Assembly (NCBI RefSeq): GCF_001638985.1
Contig: NW_017265135.1
Location: 1,789,223 to 1,853,222 of the forward strand
Origin: Phycomyces blakesleeanus NRRL 1555(-)
Taxonomy: Eukaryota; Mucoromycota; Mucoromycetes; Mucorales; Phycomycetaceae
Direction of reading: 5' to 3'
DNA: 64,000 nucleotides
The notes below the pieces were generated by a model. It had not been told where the DNA came from, ran no database searches, and saw only the letters and a list, made by a program, of their open reading frames with translations. Shown here one piece after another: positions 47,969 to 60,002 of this stretch. The first letter of the stretch is position 1; every line of letters starts with the position of its first letter. The translations under genes and the position numbers were made by a program.

Positions 47969-50900
47969 TAGAAAAAAGAGGATAGAGATGAAAGTTGAAT
48001 TGGATGAAGAACTATATTAATGAGAGGAAAACTTGATCCTATTTATTCAAAAATGAATTTGCGGTGTACTTTTTTTTAAAAATAAAAAAATAAAAAAAAA
48101 TAGAGAACAAGCTTTCCAGCCCTTGTGTAAATACATCTCAACGAATGGGTGCCATTAATAAATTGAGAAACACAGCCTGCAAGTCTTTCCGTGAGCTTGC
48201 TTTGAGGATTTATCCGGAAGAGGTAAAGCCAGTTAGTAATAAGAGCCAAAATGAATTGTAAGCAGTCTTTTTTTTCATGCTAGAAACTTACCGTGGTGTA
48301 CCCAAGTGCGGATAGCCAAAGAAGTCCTGATATTACCCGCGTTGGAAAAAAGAGAGCCAGATAGACGAATAAAAAGGTACCGAGAAAATCCCGTTACCAA
48401 GATCATTATTTTTGGTCAAAAAGCCTTTTTTAACCGTGATTAATCATAAATTGAATGTTCTTTGATAAAAAGTTAATCTTATCTACCAATGATTCACTTT
48501 AAACCGCTTATTTTGTACAATGCTTCCCTACTATGGCCATCCTGACAATACTTAAGCGTCATATCTGTATACAGAATTCCGTATTATACCCCATTTTTTT
48601 ATTTGTTCATATTCTCTGGTAAATCTTAGCTATGTCTGGTCTTCCAGCTCTTTCCCATTTTTTGCTATCCGCTTCTATGTGAACAAGTTCTCATGTACAA
48701 ATGAAGTATTTACAGAGCATTATAGGAAACCGTTGTGTGTATTATTTCTTGAATTTCTTTTCGTATTTACTTATTTGCTTATTCATTTCATTTTTAGACG
48801 TATTATACATAGTGTGGTTGGGTGGACAGAAAACCTTTCGATCGAAGTTCATTTCTTTTACGACACAAACTCTTGCTCCACAATATTCCATCCAGTTGCG
48901 GGGCTCTCGGAGTATTTTTTTCTACATTGAACCATGCCTGGGAAAAATAGTTTTTTTTTGTCTCTAGTAGCTCATGGATTCCATGTACAACAATAGTAAA
49001 TAAATTAAGAAAAGATCATTCAACTCAACGCAAGGATCCTAGCCACCCTGGCTCTAATAAGACTTTGTTTTATTATATTTTATCTTGGTATTGAGCCCTG
49101 TCCTTTTGCTAGCAAAGCAAATATGTGATCATGTATTACAAATTCATGCTGCGTAGAATTTGACACAATACATTCAAATGATATACCTTAGCCCCAATAC
49201 CAAAGAAAAGGTCCTTCTCTTTCCCCTCAAAAGTCTATAAACTCCAATTTACTTTAATAACTATTATTTTGGAGGGTAAAATGACAGTAGACTTTACATT
49301 GATCTTAGAAACTCTGGGGACCTTGAAAGTGGTCTATGAAATCTGTGTTCCTGGGGAACCAACGCAGTGTTTCCTGTCCAACCCACATTAATTCTGAAAT
49401 TATTTGATAAATACTGCTTATATGGGGCAGTGTCCTATTCCGGCTCTTTGTATGGGCACAATTTCACCTAAAAGAACAGAATAACAGTGGGGAATAATCA
49501 CGAAAATTAAAGAGAAAATGTTTGTGTTGCCATCATCAAAGTCAGTTCATTCGACCCTGTATTTACTTTAAGTTTCCCTTATTCCCACATTGGCATAAGC
49601 AATTAGGTATATAGCGGTAAAAACAAACCATGCCTAAATTTAGGGTGGGCATTGAAGTAGTAAAAAAAAGAGGGACTGGACACTATGACACCAGGTCGAT
49701 ATGTGATCCAAATCATTTGATACACCAGCTATGTAATACTGGCGCGACTATTTGAAATACATTCCGGTTTACATAATACATTAGTCACGCTTTTGTGTAT
49801 TTATAATATTAAATGTATTACATAATAGCTAAAAAAAATAAGGGGAAGTGATGCTTAGTCAAAGTACTACTCCACAACGTAGGCTTAGCTGAAATCTTTC
49901 CTTCCAAGAAGTACTTTATGTATATGTTCTTTAGACCACCCTTTCATACGACTCCCAATATATTAAGATATATGGTATATCAAGCACTTATGTAGATGGT
50001 CATATCTTTTAAGTTAAAACTTTTAATATTTTTTAATAACTACAAAGCTTTAAGGCACAATAACAAATTCTAGTTAAAGAGCTATTAAAGTAAAGACAAC
50101 AGTTCAGCAAAATTTGTATGCACAAGGTAAAAAAAGCCAAACCACTTTCCCAGTTTTTACATGAACGTTTGAATTTTAAGAATGATAAATATATGTTTGT
50201 CAACAATCTATATCTTAATGAAGATGCCAGGACGTCTAAATATTACAACTTTTTGTTATATTATTCCAATTGGTGCTTATATATATCTAAAGCTGCTTCA
50301 CTTAATCTTAATTATTATACTTCAAGCTGAAATAAACTCGAACAATGTCCATTTCATGCTATTTTATAATATCACATATAACAGTGAACTTCTTTTCTTA
50401 AAAGTCTGTAAGATAAGTACAGTATGCTTTTAGAGTCTCCATAAAAACAAAAGCTTAATTCTTTTATTTTACATATACACTTTACCCATAAATTATCTTC
50501 ATGTACTCAGAGAAATGTAACTTGTTTTCTTAAGTAATTCTGTCTAGACTTAAAATTATATAATAAATACACGCAGTACAAAAACAGGTATCCAAAATGT
50601 AAATTATAATATATGAAATCTTCCTTTTTTTGCAAAAGTGTGCAAGATACATAATGAAACGGTGTGCTGTATCTCCTAATCGTATATACCTTTATAAAAA
50701 AGAACAGCATTTTCCAGTCAATTCATTCACACAAACCAGTACTTCTAATAGTAATTAAGAAAAGGAAAACTCGGTTAAAATTTAAGCATGTAATAACATT
50801 TATTGTTGGACTGGAATAGGTGTAGCACACTTGCGGCATCATTGACCACCTAATTAAAATTGGGAAAAGAATTAAAAAGAAAATAATGACCTGAATCTCT

Positions 50901-51559
50901 TGAATATAAAGTAAAGTCATTAGATAAAATATGGTCAATGAGATGGAAAGAAATGATAGAGACATTGTTCAATTGGGGATTTTATTATATTATTTCCAGC
51001 TTCAATACTGGTTGTTTTAGGAGGCTAATTACCATTTATTCTGTATTTTATAACTGACAAACTTATAACTTCAACAGTAATTATGTATCATCTACCTACT
51101 AAAAGTAATATATTTCTTCTAAAGCAGATTTAGAAAATGTAAGTTGTATAAGCTTAGCATGTCTTTGATACAAATAAATTTTGTGTTGAAGGCACAAACC
51201 AACTATATCTTGAGACAAATATGCGTAAATGTATAGTTATCGGCCAATCTTCAATTAGACTTGCTATAGCACTGTAACTAGAGTATATTTCTAAAATCGC
51301 CAATTCTTTTACACAGTGTTTACATAGTTCATACATAATGGCCTTGGATTAAAAGTATATCTATCACAACCCTTTTATATTCCAACTTAGTGAATTATAT
51401 CTGTCAAATAGCTTATTAAACTACTACAGTAGAAAGCAGGGTTCAGGGTAAGAGATTTACGGAAGTTGAAATTTCTTCCCTTTCGTTATAGTTTCTCCAT
51501 TCAAAAAACCAGCTCTTAAAACATTTCCAGCAAACAGAAAGCCTAGTGATTACTACAAC
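47969..51559. other. 3.6-kb AT-rich gap
   Basis: Mostly non-coding. The first few hundred bases should hold the beta-glucosidase promoter. A 38-residue frame at 48145-48261 (plus, MGAINKLRN...) has ordinary composition but no support. A two-exon small-protein candidate at 50775-50965 (minus) is listed separately. Other frames are low-complexity. No RNA gene seen. Confidence 0.55.
50775..50965 (-). CDS. Possible 49-residue single-span membrane protein
   Basis: Two exons, 50775-50849 and 50891-50965, each 75 nt, join in phase across a 41-nt intron (GTCATT donor, ATTAG acceptor). The product begins MSLSFLSISLTIFYLMTLL, which would be a membrane segment or signal anchor, and ends VVNDAASVLHLFQ plus a short tail to a TAA. 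I do not recognise it. The donor is not a strong one, and a short hydrophobic frame can arise by chance in AT-rich DNA. Confidence 0.22.
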
Positions 51560-53140
51560 ATGTCATTTTGGAAAAATATCCGTCTCGATAAAGTAGGGCT
51601 AGGCTCATTGTTCCAAGCACAACGCCCAAAGGTACAGTGTTTTTATCCATATGTAATACATTGTATAAGCTAAGTATATTTTGACATTAGATCGGAACTC
51701 ATGATGGATTCTTTCATTGGTGAGATTTTACAAATAAAGATTTCAAATGATTCTAACAAAAATAAAGCGATGAAGCTTTGGCTGTCTATCTTTTGCGTCA
51801 AACAAAAGCATTCAAGAATGCAAATCTAGTACGTTCTCGTGATCCTGCGGTACTAGCTACATGCAATGTTATTGTTGATGTTGGGCAAATCTATGATCCT
51901 CAAAGAAACATGTTTGATCACCACCAGGTAAACTTAACCACAGTCATAAAATAAACCTTGGCTAAGATTATTCAAAAATGTCAAATAGAAAGGATTTGAG
52001 GAAATCTTTGACTCGAATAGCGAAATCAAGTTAAGCTCGGCTGGATTGATTTACAAGTAAGTTATTTGAATCTAATTATGAAAGATATGCAAGCATAAAA
52101 TACTCAAGCTTAAATATATAGACACTTTGGAAAAGAGATTTTGGCTACAGAATTAAACTTACCAAACCAGGATCATCCTACAGTGACAGAAATATACAAC
52201 AAAATTTATTACGTAAGCTTTGTAGTAAGATGCAGGATCGAGATAGATACTCATGAATAACAACCCTTATCCAATTCAAAGAAATTTGTTAAACCTTTGG
52301 ACGCAAAAGATAATGGAATTACAGCTTATGCAACAGAAGCAAGTCCTCGTTATTTTGACTCTACAGATCTTGGTACACGTATCAGTAGACTTTACCCTGC
52401 ATGGAATGAACCAAATGATACTGCCTTGGTGAATGTAAGATAAACTAGTGTGAGTAATTGTAAAATGACTTAACATTGTTTACATTTCAGGAACGATTTG
52501 AAGAAGCTTCAAGTTTAGCTGGGAAAGAGTTTATACAATCAGTCAGATCTCTTATAAATTCTTGGTTGCCAGCGCGTGTAATAGTACAGAAATCCTATGA
52601 AAACAGAAATAAATACCATCCTTCTGGTAGAGTAGTTATTTTGGAAGAAGCCTGCCCGTGGAGGGATCATCTCAAGACATGTGAGAAAGACTCGACTACA
52701 GAAGTTCTCTATGTAATCTCTGAATCAAAAAATGGGAAATGGATGGTACAAACTGTCGGCAAGCCCGGAGCTCAGTTCAGAAATAAATGGCCGTTGCCTG
52801 AAAGGTAAAATATTACAAATGAACATCGTTAATATATATAATATTCTAATCAAATACAATATATATATATATATTCCTCTGTTTTTTTAATAGCTGGAGA
52901 GGTCTTTCTAAAGAAGCACTTCGAGAAGTATCAGGCATACCCGGTGCCGAATTTGTACATGCTGCTGGGTAGGCGTTAATGCAATTGCTATATTCACCAA
53001 AGTATTTTAGCTGAAACTTGGGTTTTTTCTCTCTTAGGTTTATAGGTGGGGCAGATTCTTATCAAGACGCATTGAGCATGGCTTCAAAAGCAATTGAGGA
53101 GTTTGAGGCAAGCAAGTCAATAACTGATATCAAACAATAG
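51560..53140 (+). CDS. MYG1: MYG1 family protein (DHH-like metal-dependent exonuclease)
   Basis: Nine exons: 51560-51631, 51691-51719, 51768-51927, 51989-52056, 52122-52212, 52282-52434, 52491-52804, 52894-52968, 53038-53140, giving 354 residues. The metal-binding motifs are in place: [20 protein letters not shown] near residue 25, VRSRDP, VIVDVG, and FDHHQKGFEE. Later family blocks are KLSSAGLIYKHFG, ITAYATEASPRYF, RFEEASSLAGKEF, and the C-terminal FVHAAGFIGGADS. MYG1 (formerly UPF0160) is a nucleus- and mitochondrion-located 3'-5' RNA exonuclease in animals; the fungal role is less studied. The N-terminus (MSFWKNIRLDKVGLGSLFQ) could act as a mitochondrial signal. Small exons (29 and 68 nt) hide much of the gene from single-frame scans. 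Confidence 0.93.
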
Positions 53141-54502
53141 AACTTACTCTATATCGCAAAAACGTAAGTTTCCTTGAGATAAATTTCTCCAATGTTCCAA
53201 AATTGTAGGCAGGATTATTTTCTATTATTAATAATAATGCAAGATAAAACATCACAAGAATAAATTTAATCCAATTATTCAAACACGTAGATGACTTACT
53301 CCATGTAACTGGAAACTAACGTAATATGGCTAACTACACTATGCTAAAAGGAAGCGACTTTAGTTAGAACTCTTTACAAGCTTTTTTAGGGGGGTTTTAA
53401 GAATTGCTTTAAGGTTGAATTTTAGTTAAACATTATTTTTCCTTCTTCTTTTTATGTTTTGATTTGAATTTTTCCACATTTCTTTTCTATTGCAGGTTAA
53501 AAGTAAAGGCATCTTTTTAATATCCCAATCTCATCTTACATTTTTTATGTAATGATCATTTAGCACTATTATTATTGTTTTGGCAATAGAGGCAAATTAT
53601 TCCATCCTCCATGCAATATAAAGAATAAAAAAGAAATTACTAACTTATTTAAAGAATATAATGACTTGCCAAAAAGGCATCTTGAGGGCACCTGGTGATA
53701 ACCAAGTTGAAAAAACACCTTGTCAGAATCGCTCTTCTAGAACTTGTTTGTCGCATTGTGTCTGCCAGACTTGGACTCACACAAATAAGCCTTTTTAAAA
53801 GTATGCTATCGTTATAATTGGTAAAGGATGTACCTGAAGCTCAAAGCAAAAGCGAGATATTTCTTATATTAATAATATTTACATTATAACAAAACCATGT
53901 TCTCCAAATAATTTGAATTGGTACATATAAAATGATTTCTGAAATTTATTTATTTCTTAAAAAAAATAAGACTGATTGTAATATTATCTTAAAAGACCAT
54001 GGCAGGTTAAATTTAGCGGTTAAGAGATACAATATAACAGAAACTTGGGATATTGGTTAAGCTTTTCATGAGATGGCTGGGAACACGAAGAACACTACCT
54101 GGATGTACTGTATACATAGATAAACATGATGTTTAATGAAATAAAGCGTAACTCCTTCTGTATAGTGATAATACAAATTTCTCTATAACAGGCAGTATGA
54201 GACCTTGAATGGTTAACATAATTCTTCATCTAAATATCTTTTGAGATAGCTCTCTATCTATCCACCTTTTCTCCTTGGAGTATAATCACTAATACATTTA
54301 GTGATGATTATTATCTTCCATTGCTAGTATACTACACTATAATAAAGTCAAAGTTGTTTTCTAGCTTTATGTAAAACTTGTTCAGCTGTATCTTATATAC
54401 ATATATAATAAACCACAGCTTGATCAATTACTAGAACTCTTTGGTGTATTCGTGAATACTGTAGAATACAAATCTATATTTCAAGAATCTCCATTTTTTT
54501 AA
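53141..54502. other. AT-rich gap before the SHD1-F-box gene
   Basis: No gene recognised. The leader or first exon of the next gene probably lies near its right end. Runs of A/T and a GGGGGG run at about 53391-53396 are the only notable features. Confidence 0.5.
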
Positions 54503-54622
54503 AGAAAGAAAAAATATCGAGTTGTACAACAAGAATACATCAAAAAAAGCAAGGTCTCGTCAGAGGAAAAGAAAAAGAGCTGGGTGTCAGTGTCTAAATT
54601 GAAAACAAAACTTCATGAAGTC

Positions 54623-56338
54623 ATGATAGACTATAACCATGAAGTTAGACTATGGGAAGGAAATGATGGAAAGTTTCAGGTCATGGCCTCTTATGCGGGC
54701 TTATTTAAAAACACAAAGGTCAAGCTACAGAAGGTTAATGGAAGCATGATTGCTATTCCATTGGATTTTCTTTGTCATGACGACATTTCGTACATTTCAG
54801 CTACATTAGCACTTCCTTCAGCTCAAAATCCTCATTTGCCCATCTTTAAACCAGACGAGTTTTATTCTTCGCAATCTTCTGACCAGTTATCGTCATCTTC
54901 ATCTTCAAGCAAGGTTCCAGAAAATAAATCTCAAGATTCCTCGTCAAGATTCCATGAGAAGGCTGTATCTGTAGCAGTTACTACCAAATGCCTTGACAAT
55001 AATTCACTTAATGCCGAATATTACATGTCTCAACATGTTCAAGAAAAATATTCCAGTCGACCATATATTAGAACTAAACCGTTGATTTCTTCTCTTATTG
55101 GCCGCAAAAGTTTACCAGTCGTATACAGTCGACCCTTTAGTCTAAGCAATCTTCCTGACCGAGTACTCGTTATGATTGGATTCTCCCTCGACGTCCGCTC
55201 TCGTATCCGTCTAGCATCTACCTGTCAAAAGCTTTTTAAAGTCCTATTTTATCCTGAGGTCTGGTCTTCTTTGTGGTTCTTGTATGAAGATTTATACACC
55301 GTCAATGACTCTCGGATTATTGCAATAGCTGAAACGTTGGTGAAGCATAAAGTGCAAAATTTGATTGAGTCTGTTAATCTCGATGGGTCCGTTATTACAG
55401 CACTTACAGTAATCAACCTCTTAAAGTATTTTCCCTGTCTTGAGTATCTATCGATTAGGACGTGCTGGCAAGTATTTTCGTTAGATCTTGCTACTCGATT
55501 GGATCAGTTAGCCAACGACAGCTTGTATGGTATCAGTCTCTCCCATTTGCGTCTCGGAAAGGTCTTATTACGTGGTCCAGTAAAAGACATACGGAATGCA
55601 AGTATAGACAGCAAATCGTATGGTCAAGATGTCGGTTTTATTACACATGCGCTTAGTCGTCTTGCAGGACATCTTATCGATTCTGACTGCCACCTCTGTC
55701 AATTCTGTAATTTGGGAGCAGCTATCAGTACCTTTGATTGTGCTGCATGTGGAAGAATTCCGCTCACAAAATGTTATGTCTGCGCGCCTCAATGCAATAG
55801 GTAGGTTATAGGTTGCACATCGTGACATATCCATTTATTTATATATTTATATTTATATATTACACTGCCAAGATGTTCTATACGTGTATGTGGCACAGCA
55901 GCTTGCAGGCAGGTATTAGCAAAGCTCCAGACCTTTCGGTGTGCTCGCTGTGAAAACCCCTTATCTCTCTGCAACACTAGGCGAGAATGCATCGAAGCTC
56001 AGAAGTCATGCTCTAAATGCGACGGAGTATATCATACACAATGCCGCATGAACAACGATATATATGTCTCTAATAAATGTTCAAAATGCGGTGTTGTATG
56101 CTGTCCCCGGTGCGAGTTGGTAGGCTGTTCCGGTGGTTGCTTAGGTCAATGGTGTCATACCTGTGCTAACAAGGAAGACATAAAACACTGTAAATGTTTT
56201 ATTGTTCAAAAATCGGTCGGAAACAGTGTATTGAAACGCAATGTATGTCGTCGCTGCCGTCGCTCCTGTAAAAATTGTGGAGGTGGATCTTTTTGTGTAA
56301 GGTGTCTTGGGCTGCATGTAGCCAAATGCAAGAGTTAG
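54623..56338 (+). CDS. SHD1-F-box-cysteine-rich protein
   Basis: Exons 54623-55800 and 55873-56338, 547 residues from the first in-frame ATG. The frame is open back to 54503 without another ATG, so an upstream exon may add N-terminal residues. Residues 1-58 (RLWEGNDGKFQVMASY, VKLQKVNGSMIAIPLDFL) match the SLA1 homology domain 1 (SHD1), which in yeast Sla1 binds NPFxD endocytic sorting signals. A Ser-rich linker follows. Residues ~172-217 are an F-box (FSLSNLPDRVLVMIGFSLD, RLASTCQKLFKV). Then come Leu-rich residues and a tail (356-547) with about 36 Cys in CxxC pairs, probably binding several zinc ions. Inference: an SCF-type receptor with a peptide-binding SHD1 and a zinc-binding tail. SHD1 with an F-box is not an arrangement I know. 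The intron lies inside the Cys-rich region. Confidence 0.75.
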
Positions 56339-56563
56339 TTTGAGTAGCACATTATTTTTCAATAAAAAAAAACTTTAAGTAATTTAAAATTACTCTTTAA
56401 TAAAACAAAAAATACAGGACACTTAAACTTGAAAACAAAATATATACATGTAAAGAAATTATAATACTTCTGCTACTTTCTCTCTCTCTCAATAAACATA
56501 TCTTTTATCTCTACGACGTGCATCATTATTTTCCTATGACTTATATGTCTCCTGGGGTTGATT

Positions 56564-57722
56564 TCAGTAGAATCTCTCGGTGGGAGCTTCGGGCTGAAGT
56601 CTAGCAAACGCAGTACATACTTCTTCGTATAATTTAGATCTCTTTTCTCGTTCATTATTTATCATTGAGATAGGAATACTGAGCATTATATATATGCAGA
56701 AAGGTACACTAAGCCAATACGGTTCTTGCTCTAGACCAATGAAAGGGGAGCTTAAGCCAATGAACACGAAGAAAGTAATCCAAAAAGCGGCGCTCCACGA
56801 GTGAAACTGATTCGACACAAAGGCCTTTGACAGACGACAGGCCCCGATATCGAAAAGTTTAGCCTCAAAACCAATGTAGGGACATTTGTGATATTGCTTG
56901 ATGACTATTTTAAACCATCTCCAGTTTGTAAAGAGAATATGGTTGTAATATTCCTCGATTTTGGACTGAATATAATCTTCTCGCGCTCTTCTCAGCAACA
57001 AAAGCTCGCGATCCTGTGTCTCTCTACGATGAATATGCTGTGCTCGATAAGGTGGTGCAGGCGTAGATGAAGGTGAATTATCTCTAAAATATGGTGGCGG
57101 AGGCTCTTCTATTCCTGGGCTGCTTGAGATATCTGTGAGGCTCGGGAAACAATCGCTTACTCCCAAAGATGGCACCATATCGCCTTCACTTTCTTGATCA
57201 CGCGTGTGCATCGCGGACGATTCAACTTGTAGGCTACTAGTTAAGCCACTAGTGTAAATGAAATTTGGTGAAAACTCTTCTTCATAACCCCTTTCCGCTT
57301 CTGATAAATGCTCGGAAATATCATCTTCCTGACATTCTTGTAGTTCTTGGACCTGTGTTCTGGGCTCATCTAAATATTGGGTATTAGAGCTACTAAGACC
57401 TGTGATGATGTTCTATCTCTTCGTATATTTATCTCTATCTATATATATATATATATGTATATAAAATGACTCTTTAGTATTTACATAAAAACCTTTGATC
57501 AAATATGGTACATTTTCTGTCACCGCATTGGCAATCATGCTTGAAATCATCAGTATCGATCTCTATACTATTTGATAGGCTATCTAATCGGCTTTCTTTG
57601 GCAGGACTGCCCAGGTCAATCTCAACAAAAGGGCTAACATTTCCAGGGACACAATCAATAGAATCTTCTTCAAGGTCTGTAACAGGGTTCTGGCTTGTCA
57701 GGGAGATCTTAAGTTGATTCAT
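56564..57722 (-). CDS. Two-span membrane protein with PPxY motif, unknown function
   Basis: Exons 56564-57399 and 57485-57722 encode 357 residues from MNQLKISL. Residues 1-170 are acidic, Ser-rich and probably disordered. EEPPPPYF at about 177-184 contains a PPxY motif, and PAPPY follows 13 residues later; PPxY is the ligand of WW domains, including those of Rsp5/NEDD4 ligases. Next is a charged helix (about 200-225), a conserved-looking aromatic stretch (NWRWFKIVIKQYHKCPYIGFE), and two hydrophobic segments at about 282-301 and 306-324 that would form a membrane hairpin. The tail is short and charged (NNEREKRSKLYEEV). I do not recognise the family. One reading is a membrane adaptor or substrate of Rsp5. 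Its 3' end faces the SHD1-F-box gene 225 bp away. Confidence 0.65.
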
Positions 57723-58364
57723 GTGGTACTAGAATATGTGCCTCTTTTTGAATATATTATTGAGCAAAGCTAAAGAAAAAGTATTTGTTTTTTGGCTTTT
57801 TAACACGTATAAATAATTATTTCTTAGCCATTCTTTATTGACTTGGCACGATCTTCATTTCAATCTCGCGTCAATGAAAATACAAAAATATTGTAATAGA
57901 CACATGCACGCATATATATAACGGTCATTTCTTGGTAGTAACTTTTGAGAATAAGACTAGAAATGTTTTATTTTTTAGAAGAGTAATGGAAGAGGTTGCC
58001 TTTTGTAGGTGTTGCCTAAACCATCTCCAGATGCGATAATTTTTTTACACATATTTTAAGAATAGTATATGAAAACAAGTATGAAAAGTCCGTTGTCAAA
58101 ATAAGATAAGAATGCCCTGGCTGTGTATCTTTTGGTAAGTACAGGGCGATTTGTATGGTGTGTTGGACTTGAGTTCCAAACAAAAACGCCAAATCAAATG
58201 TAACCAATATACCTTAGTGACACAAGAGATCGACAAAGAGTGTGTACATGGGGTGTATTTAAAACACAGTAAGATGTGTTTATGCAGTGAAAGAAGAGTT
58301 ATACAAGAAGGCATATGTAGATATATATATATAAAAGGTAATGTACAGAATAAAATGCGCGGAA
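57723..58364. other. Spacer between two minus-strand genes
   Basis: AT-rich; it should hold the promoter of the PPxY membrane protein gene and the 3' end of the F-box-like gene. Frames on both strands around 58016-58372 are short and lack support. Confidence 0.55.
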
Positions 58365-59501
58365 TTAAATAAATGGGGTTGATGGAAGGGTGATAGTTTT
58401 TGGATCGACGAGAGAACTGATGGATTCTGTGAGTAGACTGATAAATCTTTGTAGTTCTTTTCCAGAGTCACAGCGAGAAGATTGTCGACATGACATGGCT
58501 TGAATAAGATCTGTCATAACGGTCATTTTAAATTCGATTTCCTCAATCGGTTGATGCCACGGACATTCATTTGTGGTTGATGATGGTCGATGTACAAGAA
58601 AGAAGGTGAGGATGCGTTGCTGTGTAAGGACATGAAGATCGGCAGGACTTAGGAGATCGGTCTGTGCGAGAGTGCCGATGAAGCGTACTAATACTCTGAA
58701 TCCTCGGCGTAACGATTGGTTAAGAATCCGTAAAGAGCGGAGACGAGCGGTTGATATGGGTAATTTTATTTGAAAGCTGTTGCGATGGTATGAGTTGAGG
58801 CGCTGTGTTAGGGAGTCTAGATGACGATTAAGATGAGTTATGAGGAGACGATGATGTATAGCGTCGACGGGGTTGGTCTCAAACATGGCTGTGAGGGTGG
58901 GGTAGAGAGTGGCGAGGAAATTGGTCATCAGGCGACCCATGTGGGTTGGACAGTACTCGGTCTTCGGTGGTTTTGGTACAATGTCCTCGGGGAGGGGGTC
59001 GAGGGCGGGGTCGCGCAGAACATGGTCAAGAAGAATAAAAAATGTTTTGTCGAGATAATAATCTAAACATGGCTCCCAGTTTCTAGATGGTGAGCGATCA
59101 TATATTTCGACTGCTAGACGATTGGCTACGCCTTGAAGGGTTGGTGAGTTGGTTTGTATGTTACTGGAGGTTGTAGCGTGTCGATGGAGAAAGGCGACTG
59201 CGGAATGTACGAGGTGACTATAAGAGTTGAGTCTTGGCTTAGTGAGGTCGATGCCGTATTTATGCCACATCAGTTGGTGAGCTACAGACTGCGCCTGGCG
59301 AGAGCAGGTAGCGAAGTAAAATATATCGTCAAAGGCTAGTTGTTGAGAAACTCGCAGCAAGAGCTCTAAAGGCAGCTTAAATAACATTATAGAATCTGCC
59401 TGAAGGGCACACATGGTAAAGGTGCGAAAATAAAAACGATAAAGAAATGGTGCCGATCTTAAATAGTCGAGACCCTTTACTTTCTGCCCTTGTCTGCCCA
59501 C
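58365..59501 (-). CDS. F-box-like protein, unknown function
   Basis: An intronless frame of 378 residues. A second in-frame ATG at 59414 (MCALQADS) lies just before the conserved part and may be the true start. The F-box-like segment is at about residues 39-85: LFKLPLELLLRVSQQLAFDD, then FATCSRQAQSVAHQLMWHKYG. The rest is helical and Leu/Arg/His-rich, with no LRR, WD40 or Kelch pattern that I can see. An intronless gene stands out among intron-rich neighbours. Such lone F-box genes form large families in Mucoromycota. It would recruit a substrate to an SCF ligase; the substrate is unknown. The gene is less AT-rich than its flanks. Confidence 0.65.
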   Translation of the reverse strand: MGRQGQKVKGLDYLRSAPFLYRFYFRTFTMCALQADSIMLFKLPLELLLRVSQQLAFDDIFYFATCSRQAQSVAHQLMWHKYGIDLTKPRLNSYSHLVHSAVAFLHRHATTSSNIQTNSPTLQGVANRLAVEIYDRSPSRNWEPCLDYYLDKTFFILLDHVLRDPALDPLPEDIVPKPPKTEYCPTHMGRLMTNFLATLYPTLTAMFETNPVDAIHHRLLITHLNRHLDSLTQRLNSYHRNSFQIKLPISTARLRSLRILNQSLRRGFRVLVRFIGTLAQTDLLSPADLHVLTQQRILTFFLVHRPSSTTNECPWHQPIEEIEFKMTVMTDLIQAMSCRQSSRCDSGKELQRFISLLTESISSLVDPKTITLPSTPFI

Positions 59502-60002
59502 CCAGCCGACATATCAGTCCAAAAAGGCCCTTTATTTTTTTTTTCTCTGGGCTTTTGGACGCCGGCCAGTCGCGTCGAGCTTGACAACCCAGCCATTTTG
59601 ATACGCAGTCTAAACTCTAATCGGTAACCACTGAGATTGGGTCCAGAACATCCTTACCAACCCCCTTTTCATGTCTTTTTCTTTTTCTTTTTGGCTCTTT
59701 CTTCTCCATGGTGACAGTCATGGACTGGGCACTTGCGCAGAACAAAATATCAACTAAGCTGATAAGGTGACGGAAACCTTAACTATTTGTGTTTGATCAG
59801 GCAGAATGAACACAGAGGCCAAGGATAGAATCGGATCGACCAAATTGTAAATACCAGGTTCTTGGTCATTCTATTCTGGTGGGTTTCCCATCAAGGAAAA
59901 TTGAGTATGAACAATTAAAATTGCGAAATGATGATAAAAATGTACATTATTATAGACAAAAAAAAAAGAGTCATGGAGCGTCATAACAATAGCCGTATAT
60001 TG
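59502..60002. other. Spacer between the F-box-like and Zn2Cys6 genes
   Basis: About 500 bp holding the promoter of the F-box-like gene (minus) and the 3' end of the Zn2Cys6 gene (minus). It is less AT-rich at 59500-59660. No gene seen. Confidence 0.55.

Noticed and set aside
48145..48261. 38-residue frame starting MGAINKLRN
   Set aside because: Ordinary composition but short, without splice sites, neighbours or family match to support it.
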